From: Drosophila miranda
Lineage: Eukaryota > Arthropoda > Insecta > Diptera > Drosophilidae
Assembly: GCF_003369915.1 (NCBI RefSeq)
Contig: NC_046675.1
Location: 27,404,001-27,468,000 of the forward strand
Direction of reading: 5' to 3'
DNA length: 64,000 bases
A program made the translations under genes and the position numbers. Below are positions 48,036-60,214 of the stretch, piece by piece. A model generated the notes under the pieces. That model ran no database searches, was not told where the DNA came from, and saw only the letters and a list, made by a program, of their open reading frames with translations. Every line of letters begins with the position of its first letter. Positions within the stretch are counted from its first letter, which is position 1.

Positions 48036-48070
48036 TATCGAAATGGCATGGTATTGTTACGATAACGATA
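48036..48070 (+). promoter_or_regulatory. CGATA motif cluster upstream of Parp
   Basis: TATCG at 48036-48040 (inverse CGATA), and CGATA at 48060-48064 and 48066-48070, lie 97-131 bases before the Parp ATG and just downstream of the composite transposon. CGATA clusters are the known binding pattern of BEAF-32 and overlap DREF sites. A role at the promoter is inferred. Confidence 0.5.
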
Positions 48071-48166
48071 AGTGTCTAGCTTCTACCGAAATGTTGGCGC
48101 TATGATGAAATAATTTTCGCATTTTTAGCCGGTCGTTTATTTGAAATTGATTAACGTTTATTCAAT

Positions 48167-51100
48167 ATGGATATGGAATTGCCGTACATGGCAGAATATG
48201 CCAAATCTGGTCGTGCTTCTTGTAAAGGTTGTAAGTCTGCTATTCCGATGAAAGAGCTACGAATTGCAGTTATGGTCCAAGTAAGTCTTTGAAAAATACA
48301 TTTGCACCACAGATTTAATATTATATATACCTAAATAGTCTGCTTTTCACGATGCCAAAGTACCTAACTGGTTCCATAAGAGATGTTTTTTCGAGAAACA
48401 ACGTCCAACATCTGTAGGGGACATACAGAATTTCGAAAACTTACGTTTTGATGATCAAAAGGAACTGGAGACGCTTATTGGTATGTGCTTTCTGAATATG
48501 TACATTGTAATCCTAGAGTAACGTTCTATAGTGTCTAAAAGTACAAATATATTTTATACATATGGAGAGATACCTCATGTGTATGTAGATTATGTATGTA
48601 TGTACACTTCAGAGCCGAAGTTAAATTTAATACCCTTTTTTCGGTGGGAGATTTGTCCAGACTGTTCGCGATTTTCGATTAAATCTTCTTTGAAATGCAA
48701 ACAACCAACCTTTCGACTATCACGTTTATAAAATCACGTTATAAATTTGATTTGATACATTCTATTTTTTAAGGAGCTGTAGCAGGAAGCGTAATTGCTA
48801 ATACCGGAAAGAAACGTTCTAAGGCAGAAACCACAGCGCTGAAAGACTTTGGTATCGAGTATGCAAAATCCAGCCGATCATCCTGCCGGGGCTGCGATCA
48901 AAAAATAAGCAAAGATCAAATTCGTATACGAAAAACTGTGTTTGATACTGAAGTTGGTATGAAGTATGGTGGTCAACCACTGTGGCATCATATAGAATGC
49001 TTTGCACAATTGAGATCCGAACTTGGTTGGTTCGATACTGGCGAAAATATTCCAGGTTACAAAAGCTTAAAAGCCGAGGACAAAGTTGAAGTGATAAGAG
49101 TGCTTCCGTGAGTATTTTTTATATCTGTTACTACTCAATTTTCTCAGTCGATTTGAGATCTTCAAAAATAAATTGTTTTATTACACAGTCATCACAACAT
49201 TTATTCGGAAAACCGTCTATTTCAACTTTCTTTATAAATAACTTGAAAAATATTTAGGTTCAACAAAAAATTTGTACTTCATTATGAAGATCAATGTTAC
49301 TAATACTCATCTGAAACATAAAAACAAAAAAAAAAACCTTTGGCTTATGAGAAAAACTTAAAAGTGTCAAAAAGATCACTTTTTTAAGCACAACAATTAT
49401 TCGGAAACATTTTCGGAGGGGGCTCTTTTATATCTTAAAAAATGTATGTACAGTGGCGAGCACGTGTGGATACATGTTTATCACTTTTCACTTTAAGCGC
49501 CTGTAAAATCTTTAAAAATGAATCAATCCTTGTGATTTTTTTTTAAAGATTCATTAATTTATTGAGATTGAAAAAAGACAACAATTTCAAAGAAAAACGT
49601 GCGAAAGTGGATACATGCTCATTTTTTTAACAAATTAAAATCTCTTAAAGAAAAGGACCTCTTTGAATTGAAATTGTTGTCTTTTTTCATTCTCAATAAA
49701 TTAATGAATCTTTAAAAAAAAATCACAAGGATTGATTCATTTTTAAAGATTTTATGAGGGTAACTCAATTATTTGTTTCGTCGATGGAGAATAATATTTT
49801 TAGTTGATCTCCGACTAAGAAAATGGCCTCTTCGTCTACTACGGCTAATAATTCTAAAAAAAATCAATTTTTTTTAGATTCGCGTGGGTTTTTCCAAAGT
49901 TTTCTTTCGTAAAACCCTCTGGCATATACGAACTAAAAAAATTAAGCCGAATCGGCCGTTTAATAAAATTCCAAACATATTGCACTCCATTTTTATATAT
50001 AATGATGTACATATAAGTACATTTATTCCTGATGAAACTTAAAAGCCGAGTCGATATAGCCAAGTTCGTCCTCCGTCTTGATAAGCGCCTAGATTTGAGA
50101 GATAATAATAGCAATGGAAACAAAATGTGTTCCAAATCCTGGGATATCACACTGCTACAAGTACATATCAATATCGTTATCATCATAAATTATAGCTCTG
50201 CCACGCAACTGCTGTCTCTAGTGCACTCTAGTGCCTGCTGAGCATCTTCTTGGATACATAAGTCGCAATGGTGGCCTTCTTCACCCTTTCCACTACTTTG
50301 GGTTTCCATGCCAGCTTGCTGTCCAGTACTGTGCCTATGAATTTGACCTGTGTTTTTGGGGTCATCCTAGTCTGGTCAAATTCTTGATCCAAAGATTGAT
50401 TGCTGGGTGTGTGTTAGTTGCTTCTAGGCGATTTGTTATTGCGGTTGTGCTCACGTTATTTAATGCTCCGGTGATGTCGACAAATATTCCCAGTGCATAC
50501 TTTTTATTGTGAAGGGCGTTCTCAATGGTGGCTACTAACGTGTGTGTGCCATGTAACAGGAAGCTGCCATAAGGCGCATTTCCTCACTCTCCAGCAACAC
50601 TACCGTCAGGTCATCCGTGCTGTAATGAGACATAAGATGAGCATGGATTCCCCTCCGTATGAGTACGGCGGTTCTTTTCCTGCTTACCGATGTTGAGTAG
50701 AGGTTGTAATTTAAGGATTTTAGTCCGGCCACAGATTTGCCTGACGCAATCCACGGCTCCTGGACTAAAGCGATTTCAGTGGGCCCTTGCTCCATGGCAA
50801 TGAGGAGCTCCGCCGATGCTAGCTTGCTTTTATGAAGGTTGAGCTGCAGCACCCTTAGTGTCATGGGTGACTAACTCAAACTCACAGTACGGGTTGACTA
50901 AAATTGTCAGGAAACCGTCCTCTTCTTCCTCTGCGTCTTCGAGCGCAAGATCCTGGGCGGCCTCCACGATGGACTCAAGACCTAGGTCCTTTTCCACCTC
51001 GCCTGCATGTAGGTTGGCAGGTGTTTACCTGCCCATACCCCACGCCATCTTCCCAAATCTGTGGTACAGGAGATCCTTAGCCACCTTGTTGATTTGAAGT

Positions 51101-54100
51101 ATCACTCATTTGTCCCCCTCGTTGGGTAGTGGGGAAGGATCCTCCAATCCACCGTTGGCACGTCCGCGTTTTGCCGATGAAGGAGCTTAAGCGCACGATC
51201 CCATTGGATTGTGATGGGAAAGAGTACCTTCGTCTACGACCTCCAGCTTGGCCCACTCCCACATCGACAGAGCGACAAGCGACTAACAAACGATATGTGG
51301 CAAATTGTGCCACGATGTCGCATAACTCGGCAAACATGGAGGACCATGGACAAGAAGCGCACCTCCGAGCTCTGCAAGCTAGGCAGGAAAAGGTGCAGCG
51401 TAGTCATACGTTCCCTCACGGGACACTGGCTAATAGGCACTCACGCCAACAGGCTGGGGGGCCCACATAATGACTTTTGCCGTAGCTGTAGAGACAAGGA
51501 AGAGGAGGAGACCGTGGAACACCTGTTCTTCTCCTGCCCAGCTCTCAGCAGAAGAAGGGTACAACACTTGGGCTCAGCCTTTCTAAACGACATTTCGAAG
51601 GTGTCCAAACTATGTCCCAGGAAGATAGCGAACTTTGTGAGAGCATCTGAATGGGATAATTGCTGACAGGAAGTCTCACAACGCAGGAAGGGAAGATCTT
51701 ATGCGGTATCACAACGGGCCGAAACCGGCCTAAGTGTGACGGGCTTCAAGCGAGCCCGGCAGCCGCCTCAACCTAACCTAGTTGTATTTAAAGGTTGGCA
51801 TTTTGTTGTAAAACCTTTGGCAGCAACAACAGCAGTTCATCATATTGGCATTAAAGCTCACCTAATTTTTGCATCTTTCCCTTGGGATATTGATCCACGA
51901 ACCATGCACGATACCCCAAAGATCTTTATTGTTCTTTGGTTCCGCATTAGAAACATATTTTTTAACTTGAACCAAAATATTAGCAATGGGGTTCATGTCT
52001 GGAGACTGAACAGGCCAATCCATTGCACTAAGCGAATTGTGCACGAACCACTTTCGAGCTTTCTTTCTAGTTCGTTTTGAGTCATTTTCCTGCTGGAAGA
52101 CACTATGACACTACGAAACTCTATTTCGTATTCTGCATAAAGCAGAATCACTGTTTCTTTAATATTGAAATAGACATGTTGATCCATAATGGGTTTGTGC
52201 CATGTATTGGATCACCTACGAAAATCATGCCCATACGATTTTGCTTGTGTTTCTATGTTTTTCTATTCTAATGAATTTACATGTGAGTCAGGGGGCTGTA
52301 TTCTGCAGTCGTTTCACACAAAAAAAGAGTCTTTTACACAAAAAAAAAAAATTTCGGCTTTAGTCGGACCACAGGATGTTTCTCCATTTTTCTTTGGTCC
52401 AACGTTAGTGCTATTTTGCATACCAAACTTTTTTTGCCCTATGCCTTCCCGTGAAAGGTGGAATTTTCCTCGGACTACGAATACCCATTTTACGTTCTTG
52501 TAAACAAGATCTAACTTTCCTGGTACTTGACGATTTTTTAAGATCCTTGCTTTAGCTCTAGGGCCGACTTAAGTGGGTCCTCCTTGCTCTTACGAACAGT
52601 TAGTTTAACCAGAAATGGGGATATCGTGGCCTTTCTTCCACGTGTTTCTTGTTGGAAACATATTTCAAAGCATTGCTAATCATTTCTTTTGAAAACCCGA
52701 CAATTTTCCCCACCTTATGAAATGAAAGTTTCGACCCTTTGGCTTTTTTCTTCACTTTAGTCCTTTCCAAGACCCATAACTACTAAAATTTTGTAACTTT
52801 CTTGTCACAATCACCTCAAGCCGCCGATTTTTAATTCAATCAAGAACTTAAAATATCAAGAAGCTCAGAAAAGTAGAAGCTTTTACATAAAACAGTTACT
52901 GGTGCTATTTTTGTTGGTGTTCCATATCACTCCTCTTTCGCAAAATTGCCTAAAGTTATAAAAACCGTTCGAATTGAGAGAGTAAGCACACTTCTCTCAG
53001 AGAGGAGACATATAAAGCTACAGTATATTACAGTAAAGTCCAGCAAATTTTGGACAGTGGACTTATTTTGAAGGAATAAAGACGGTCGTCCTTACTGGTG
53101 CTATTTTTTTCGGCGCCACTGTACATATGTACGATGTGTATTAATAATTAAAAGCTAATACAAGGGCTGCTTTTATATATCGGGAATAGCAAATAAGAAC
53201 GATAACTTTTAAATGAAAACGGCTTTTTTGTTTTTGGAAATATTTGTGATTCGTGTTCGGCAGTTGGTTTTGCTAATTTCTCCGAAGACCTCTGGCAAAA
53301 AAATGTTCGTGTACCACTCAGAATTGACAGCCCTACGTTGCTTTAGCGCAACAATGTCCACATAACCCATTTTCCTAAAGAAACAGTCGAACACGGTCAA
53401 ATGGTTAAAAAACAACTCCAATCGACGCGAGCCTTTTTTTGAGCGATTTATAAGTTATGGGGAGAACAAACCGTTTTTACAACTAATTGTTCATGCAAAA
53501 TGGAATGTATTAAAGTGGAACTAATGTGCAAGGATCTATCTCACGATATGTCATATGTCGATCCATCAGATCACGCTCACCATCGATATTTTGTGGCACA
53601 ACTGTTTTTGGACGACCTTCACGGAACTCTTCATTGACTGAACGACGACCACGGTTAAATTCTGCAAGACAGCGATAAACTGTCGTTTTTGATGGTGCTT
53701 TCTCGACGTACAAAGAGCTAAGTTAATTAACACATTCTTGTTGGCATGATAAACGTCGAAAGTTGAGAAATTTCCATTGTTTTGACAAATTGATTTTTTT
53801 AACTGATTTTAAACAAAAAAACTAATTTTACATAAAAACGTTGTACCTACATAAATGCTAAAAAGTGACAAAGTTTATTGCGGCGTTGTCAGATTTTACG
53901 TATTGACATTAGTATTGCCAATTCCCGAAATATTAATAGCAGCCCTCGTATACATATGTATGTCAACCCATTTTCAAACACTTTTCTGTCGATATTATTT
54001 TCTAAATTGAATAAAACTTAACTAATTTAACCAATTGGAATATAATTTCATCAAATTTGATCTTAAAACCGATTAAGATAAGCAAAATTTAACTTTTTCA

Positions 54101-57100
54101 TGTTTTACTTTACTATTTTCTCCTATGGGAAAAATAATTTTGATAAAAGTTATTTCTCAAAGTATCTCTAAAAAGACTACTAAGTTGTTTGTTAAGAAAA
54201 TATGAAGTGATTTAAGTGAAAATGTGAAGTGAAAAAAACATATTATAAAATCATACGTTTATGACCGTTACCTAGTTCAATTTTAAAAAAACCAATAGAG
54301 ATTATTTATTGTTTAACTCGATATAAACCTACATTTATCCTCTTTTAAAATAATTTAACAGCTTTAGAACATTCCGTTTCGCAGATTTATTGCATTTTAC
54401 TAGGTTAAGCCAAAGTCGACTTCTATTTCGCGTACGTTCGCGACCACATGTTTATTGCTATCATTATGAAAACTAAAAAATTTATGATCACCATCTTTTA
54501 ATTTACAATAGTCTTACACGTATAAGTTTATCTTTATTACTTTTTTCAATGTATCTAATTGAATCATTATAAAACAGGACCATCAAGTGTGAAGACACTC
54601 CGGATGCCAAAAAACAAAAAGTGGACCAAACTGATGATAAGGAAGAAAAGGAGAAAATAAAACAGATTAAAAAACAGAACGACACGTTTTTTAAATTCCG
54701 CGATGAACTAAAAAGTCAAATGAAAAAACAAGACATTGAGGATCTCCTAATATCGAATGGACAGCAGCCGGTAACGGGCGACTCTGAAAAGTTTTTTGAT
54801 CAAGTTGCAGATATGTTAACATTTGGCGCTATTACCCCCTGCTCTGAATGCAAATGTTCTCAGTTTATTTTCAATAAATCTGGATACAAATGCAATGGAA
54901 ATATTTCCGAGTGGACCAAATGCGATAAGATTTACACTGAACCAAATCGCACGGCTTGTAAAGTACCTAAGGCTATAAAATCATCCTATCATTTTTTAGA
55001 TGGGGTTAAAAAAAAACCAATAACACGAATTATTCAATATATTCCTCCAAGTGCCTCCATAATTTCTAAAAATATATTGCTGAAAAAGAATCCTGAGGAG
55101 TTAAATGGGTTAGTATACAAACATGTTTTATACCCCGGATTATATTTATATTTATATATAAATATAATAAGTATAGTATATTTGTATATATAAAGTATAT
55201 AGTACATATAAATATAGTATACACCTAATTCTGTTTTTAAACGGTAGATTGGTTCCTGAAAAAACCTTGTAAAAAAAATACATCAATCTTATGCAAAAAA
55301 AGGGGATTGGTTCCTCATCTCTAAAACCTATTAAAATTAGAGGAAAAAATTAGGAAACGGGAAAAAAAATTTCGTATAAAAAATGTCTTTATCAAACACG
55401 TCTGATTGCATTGATAGTTCACAAAATACTAACACATTTGCACAAATTTGCACAAAAAGGGAATTCCCCTATATTTTTGCTACCTACAATTGCTCTGACC
55501 AGTAAATTTGCTTGCAAGTCTGTAAAAAACAGAATTCGGTGTATATATGTATAAATATTATGTATTATTATAATAACCCGAAAGGTCTACTATACAAGTA
55601 TATTCTTGATGACACATATTCAATTTTTTTAAATGATATATTTTTATTTCAGACCGAAAATTGTTCGTAAGAAGCCACCATTATATAATTTGAGATTTTC
55701 CATTATTGGAATTAAAGAAAAAGAAAAAGAGTTAAAAAAACGAATTGAAAAATTGGGCGGAAAATGCGAAACCAAAATATCCGAAAGGACTATAGCAATT
55801 ATATCTACTGAAGAAGAAACTAAAAAAAAAACCAACAGAATGGAGTCGGCAAAAACATTTGGCATTCAAATTGTGCCTGTTGAATACATCGATTCTGTTG
55901 AATCTGATCCTGATGGCGCCATTAATTATATAAGCAGTATGAGCATTTGCGACTGGGGTACAGACCCATCAGCTCGTGTTCCCCAAGAAGAAGCTAAAAG
56001 CTCAAAGTCAAAGAGTATATATACAAAATCTGTTCCTACGTCAAAAACTCTAAAAGTAAAGGATGGTCTTGCTGTGGATCCTGATAGTGGTCTTGAAGAC
56101 ATCGCCCATGTCTATGTTCAGGGAAAAGACAAATACAATATAGTGCTTGGTTTGACTGATATTCAACGCAACAAAAATTCATACTATAAGCTACAGCTAT
56201 TGGAAGCTGATAAAGGTTCAAGGTAAGTAATTGCTTCAATTTTTTGTTATACCCAAACTTTTTCAGTAAAGAACTAAAGAAAAATGAACTACAACTAGTT
56301 GGAACGTGTTCTTGTTGAGGTACAAAAAAAATGTATCAGTATCATTTATTATACCCGATACTCAAAATGAGTATTGGGGTATATTAGATTTGTGGTAAAA
56401 GTGGATGTGTGTAACGTTCAGAAGGAATCGTTTCCGACCCCATAAAGTATATATATCCTTGATCAGCATCAATAGCCGAGTCGATTGAGCCCTGTCTGTC
56501 TGTCCGTCCGTCCGTCCGTCCGGCCGTCTGTCCGTCCCTATCAGCGCCTACTGGTCAAAGACTATAAGCGCTAGAGCAACGACATTTTATATCCGGACTT
56601 CTGTGATATGTCACTGTTACAAGAATATTTCAAAACTTTGCCCCGCCTCCACATAGGGCGAAAATCTGTGGCATCCACAATTTCAAAGATACGAGAAAAC
56701 AGAAAACGCAAAATCGTAGAGGATGACTATATTCTAGAGTGCAAAAACAATTTCATTCTCTCTCGCTCTGTCTCTCTCTAATACACAGGTTTCATGGTCG
56801 GTTTTGCCAATTGCAAAATGTGAGTTCAAGGATCTCAAAGACTATAAGAGCTACAGAACCAAATTTGGTATCCACACTCCAGTGATATCGGACCTTGACC
56901 GTTTCGTGTCAAAATTTCGCCACACTCCCGTCCGCCCATGCAAAGGACGAAAATCTGGGGCTTCCACAAATCTCAGCATTTATTAAGACGTTAGCAACCA
57001 AATTTGGTATCCGCACTCCCGGTTGATCTCACTATAAAACGTATATCTCAAAATTTCGCCCCACCCCCTTCCGCCACCACGAAAATCTGTGGCATCCATA

Positions 57101-58980
57101 ATTATGAAGATACGAGAAATCTAAAAACGCATAATCATAGAGAAACACCGTATCTATGTGACTGCTGAACCTGGTTCAGATCGGATCATTTTTATAGCCA
57201 AAAGGAACAAATCTATTTGCAGTGGACTGATTTTCTGTGTCTCTCGCACGCACTCTTTGCCGTGTCGTTTAATATTCGCGGCGTCTGCCGAAGGAGAGCC
57301 ATACTGACTTAGTATCGGGTATAAATGTAGAGTTGCGGTCTCCGCAACAACTTACAACGATCCCCCTCGTTTTTATTTTTATTTTATGTATCAATTTACT
57401 ATTTGATGGACACTGGGGTAAATTTACGAGTACGAGTTAGGAGTAGTTGTTAGTTAGTACCGATTAGTTTCATGTTGACCGCAGCTTTATTTGTACGGAT
57501 AGACGGACGGAGATAGATGGCTAATCAGCTCTGCCTTTGATGCTCAGCAGAAATACTTTCTATAAGTATTTCCAAAAATGTTAAACAATTTCGAATTTGG
57601 ATTAATGGTCATTTAACTACCGTCTACTCTTTCAAACGAACTAATATATACAAATTATTTTATTTTTATTCCCTCGTTTACTATTACAGGTATTGGATTT
57701 TTCGTTCATGGGGACGGATCGGCACGACCATTGGGAATTTTAAGGTTGAAGAGTGTGATACCATTTTGGAAGCGAAAGAAATTTTTCAAAAAGTATATGC
57801 TGATAAGTCCGGAAATGAATTTAAAGATCGAGAACATTTTGTCAAAATCCCAGACCGTATGTATCCGATCGATATTCAGTACGATGACGATTCAAAAATG
57901 TTAACGGATAACAAACATGTAATTAGTTCCAAGCTTGAACCTTCCGTACAAAATTTAATCAAACTTATTTTTGATGTCGATTTTATGAAAAAAACAATGA
58001 TGGAATTTCACATTGACATGGAGAAAATGCCTTTAGGTAAACTAAGTTTAAAGCAAATTCAGTCTGCGTATAATGTGGTAAAAAAAATGTATGAATTGAT
58101 CGAGTCCGGTTCTAAAAATGCAGGACTTATTGATGCTTCTAATAGATTTTACACGTTGATTCCCCACAACTTTGGAGTCCAATCTCCACCATTGATTGAA
58201 ACTTCTAAGCAAGTCGAAGATTTGCGACAAATGCTTGATTCGCTGGCTGAAATCGAGGTCGCCTATAACTTAATAAAGAACGAAGATACAATTGATAACA
58301 TAAACCCATTAGACAAACATTACGAGCAATTGAAGACTCAATTGGTAACGCTAGATAAAAATAGTGATGAATTTTCAATTTTAAATAAGTATGTAAAGAA
58401 TACCCATGCTGCTACCCACAGTGCCTATGAGCTTGAGGTGGTGGATGTGTTTAAAGTAGCTCGTCAAGGGGAGGCTAGACGTTTTAAACCTTTTAAAAAG
58501 CTACATAATCGAAAATTATTATGGCACGGTTCACGTATAACGAATTTCGCTGGTATCTTATCTCATGGTTTGAAAATTGCTCCCCCTGAAGCGCCACCAA
58601 CTGGTTATATGTTTGGAAAAGGCATTTATTTTGCTGACATGGTTTCAAAATCTGCTAATTATTGTTGCACAAGCCAACAAAACTCAACCGGATTGCTGCT
58701 TCTTTCCGAAGTAGCATTAGGAGATATGATGGAATGTACCGCAGCGAAATACGTTACGAAACTACCGAACGATAAGCACAGCTGCTATGGCCATGGTCGC
58801 ACCATGCCAGATCCTAAAGAGACCTATATGCGAAGTGATGGTGTGGAAATACCACTTGGAAGGGCAGTCACTGATGCAAATTTGAAATCTTCATTATTAT
58901 ACAATGAGTATATAGTTTACGATATTGCCCAGGTAAATGTTCAATACTTGCTTCGAATGGAATTTAAGTATAAGTATTAA
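48167..58980 (+). CDS. Parp: Parp, poly(ADP-ribose) polymerase 1
   Basis: Six coding exons: 48167-48280, 48339-48480, 48774-49107, 54578-55108, 55653-56222 and 57690-58980, all GT-AG, give 993 codons. Zinc finger 1 uses C19, C22, H51, C54; finger 2 uses C123, C126, H158, C161; the third zinc site (PADR1) uses C285, C288, C302, C312. A BRCT fold (about 385-465), the WGR domain ([11 protein letters not shown] at 565-575), the helical regulatory domain and the ADP-ribosyltransferase domain follow. The catalytic H-Y-E triad is H843, Y877, E970. The enzyme senses DNA breaks and transfers ADP-ribose from NAD+ to proteins, and in flies also acts in chromatin loosening and heterochromatin. Intron 3 is 5.5 kb of transposons and intron 5 holds a DINE-like element, yet every coding exon is intact. 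The length matches the D. melanogaster protein within one residue. Confidence 0.97.
49451..49760. mobile_element. Tc1/mariner-type MITE with long internal hairpin
   Basis: Starts TA then CAGTGGCGAGCACGTG at 49451. Arms 49504-49590 and 49668-49754 (about 87 bp) are near-perfect inverted copies around a 77-base loop. The outer right end is missing. It lies in Parp intron 3. Confidence 0.65.
50030..50175 (+). repeat. DINE-1/INE-1-like fragment in Parp intron 3
   Basis: CCTGATGAAACTTAAAAGCCGAGTCGATATAGCC and the following text fit the core of the DINE-like family. Confidence 0.5.
50230..51120 (-). mobile_element. LOA-clade fragment with internal deletion, minus strand
   Basis: The minus frame 50864-50535 reads [32 protein letters not shown] and [16 protein letters not shown], the endonuclease start of the same family as the element at 38523. 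At 50230-50530 it jumps to RT sequence, so the middle is deleted. The 50870-51120 part may be the end of ORF1. Confidence 0.75.
51130..51780 (+). mobile_element. LOA-clade 3' fragment, plus strand
   Basis: The frame ending at 51666 encodes [17 protein letters not shown] and the CRSC-H-C motif near [19 protein letters not shown], the C-terminus of a LOA-type ORF2 of a second family. A short 3' UTR and CAACCTAACCTA end it at 51780. Confidence 0.75.
51781..53121 (-). mobile_element. Tc1-like transposon remnant, minus strand
   Basis: The minus strand reads [10 protein letters not shown] and KARKWF, then [17 protein letters not shown] and ELW-like [15 protein letters not shown], the last two catalytic blocks (DD34E type) of Tc1 transposases, with frameshifts. 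The intact terminus is at 53121 (CAGTGGCGCCG reading inward, next to TA). The other end is cut by the LOA fragment. Confidence 0.78.
53161..53948 (-). mobile_element. Internally deleted mariner, 788 bp
   Basis: Ends CAAGGGCTGCTTTTATATATC and its imperfect inverse GATATTAATAGCAGCCCTCG-like terminus at 53948 are flanked by TA on both sides. On the minus strand the N-terminus reads [21 protein letters not shown] and [12 protein letters not shown] (53713-53510). After a deletion comes [21 protein letters not shown] (53421-53209). The catalytic centre is lost. Confidence 0.82.
53949..54577 (+). other. Remaining 3' part of Parp intron 3
   Basis: AT-rich; no repeat or exon recognised. It ends with the TAAAACAG acceptor before exon 4. 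Confidence 0.5.
55109..55652 (+). other. Parp intron 4
   Basis: A 544-bp AT-rich intron with GTTAGT donor and TTTCAG acceptor. It contains a TATATTTA microsatellite near 55140-55215. No repeat family recognised. Confidence 0.6.
56349..57375 (+). mobile_element. Full-length DINE-1/INE-1-like (Helentron-associated) element in Parp intron 5
   Basis: Begins TTATACCCGATACTCAAAAT with a small palindrome (GATACTC-AAAAT-GAGTATT), contains GAAGGAATCGTTTCCGACC, GATCAGCATCAATAGCCGAG and a (GTCC)n block (56500-56535). It ends with a 7-bp stem, 3-base loop hairpin (GTTGCGG-TCT-CCGCAAC, 57332-57348) shortly before the terminus. A subterminal hairpin is the mark of Helitron-like ends. It is non-coding. Confidence 0.8.
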
Positions 58981-59010
58981 GATGTGGAAATTTGTTAAAA
59001 AATCACTCTG

Positions 59011-59016
59011 AATAAA
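59011..59016 (+). terminator. Polyadenylation signal of Parp
   Basis: AATAAA 30 bases after the Parp stop codon. Confidence 0.75.
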
Positions 59017-59730
59017 ATTACTATCCTGTATTAAATCATAGCTATATCTTTAACTGGATCCTGAACGTAGTTTGTTTTAACCGCCGTGCAAGACGTTTTA
59101 AAAGCTCACGATTGTAATATACATACTATTTGGTTATACATCAACTTATTTAATTGGGTACACTGAAGGCCTAATCGTAAATTTAAGGTGCTAAGCTGAA
59201 ATGACCATCGCAAGAAGCAATAGTAGTGTTCGTCTACGCCTCACTGCTCTCTGATTTTGAGTAAATTTTCGGGTTGCAGATTTGTATCGGGTGGCAAACC
59301 AGCTTTAACTTGGAAAGGTCAAGTACATTTTTACTTGTTGACGTTTTTTACAGCTAAAGTAACCTGCAGACTTGAGCTATGTCGTAGCACTCACATGGTA
59401 TTGCACATCGTCTTGGATTCCAGTTCTTCTCTTTGACACCGTCTTGAACCGACCCCCCGCATCTTCAATCGACATTGTCATTGAATCGATCTAAGCGATC
59501 TGCTCTCGTGTTATATCTAACTATATGGCTATCACATCCGCACAATTTTCACTCTTTTACATATACATATTACAAACACACGATAAACATTAAATTGAAA
59601 AAATTATTCACTTATTTAGTATCATAAGAAAAAAGGCAAAAAAAAAACAAAAAACTGTAAAAAGCTTGGATCTATAGTTTGATTCGCCCCTCGTTTAATA
59701 CAATATTGAAGTACAAATAACATAACCAGC
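59017..59730. other. Intergenic DNA downstream of Parp
   Basis: AT-rich; no gene or repeat recognised. Confidence 0.45.
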
Positions 59731-60108
59731 CAGGCTCCATTTTTCACATTCACAAAAGCTTTCCGATTTAATTTTGGGGCTCCCGTTTTTGTATTCCGCA
59801 CGACTTATTCGTTTTCATTTTCGTTGACGAAATGAAAAGTAAACAGCTTTTTATACAACGAAACGAACCTTAATTGCAAAAGGAAAAAATATATGACCTA
59901 TTGATGCATTAACATAAACTTGACACCTATATCAGGGTAATTTAACTTTTGCTTTCTTTATAAATAATTTTATTTTAACCTAACCTCAAATTTGGCTCGG
60001 AAAAAATTGGCTAGGGCAACAACAATTTTCGTTTTGGTACAAACAGCAGAAATATGTGAAAACTGGAGAAACTTAAAACGAAACGTTTTGGCTGAGCCTG
60101 CCTGAATG
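59731..60108. mobile_element. MITE with AGGCTCC inverted ends, copy B
   Basis: Left end CAGCCAGGCTCCATTTTTCA and right end GGCTGAGCCTGCCTGA. The body closely follows copy A (24216-24653), including TGACACCTATATCAGGGTAA and CAAATTTGGCTCGGAAAAAA. Confidence 0.72.
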
Positions 60109-60214
60109 TAATAATAGGCATTCCATGGGGCTATGGCTATAAACTAAGACTCCATTCCTGCAGGCTTTTAAATGCTTATCAAATGTATATCCTATTAGCT
60201 TAGTTTAAGTTTAG

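Noticed and set aside
54621..55193. 190-codon ORF as a separate gene
   Set aside because: It is Parp exon 4 read on into intron 4; the region after 55108 is intronic.
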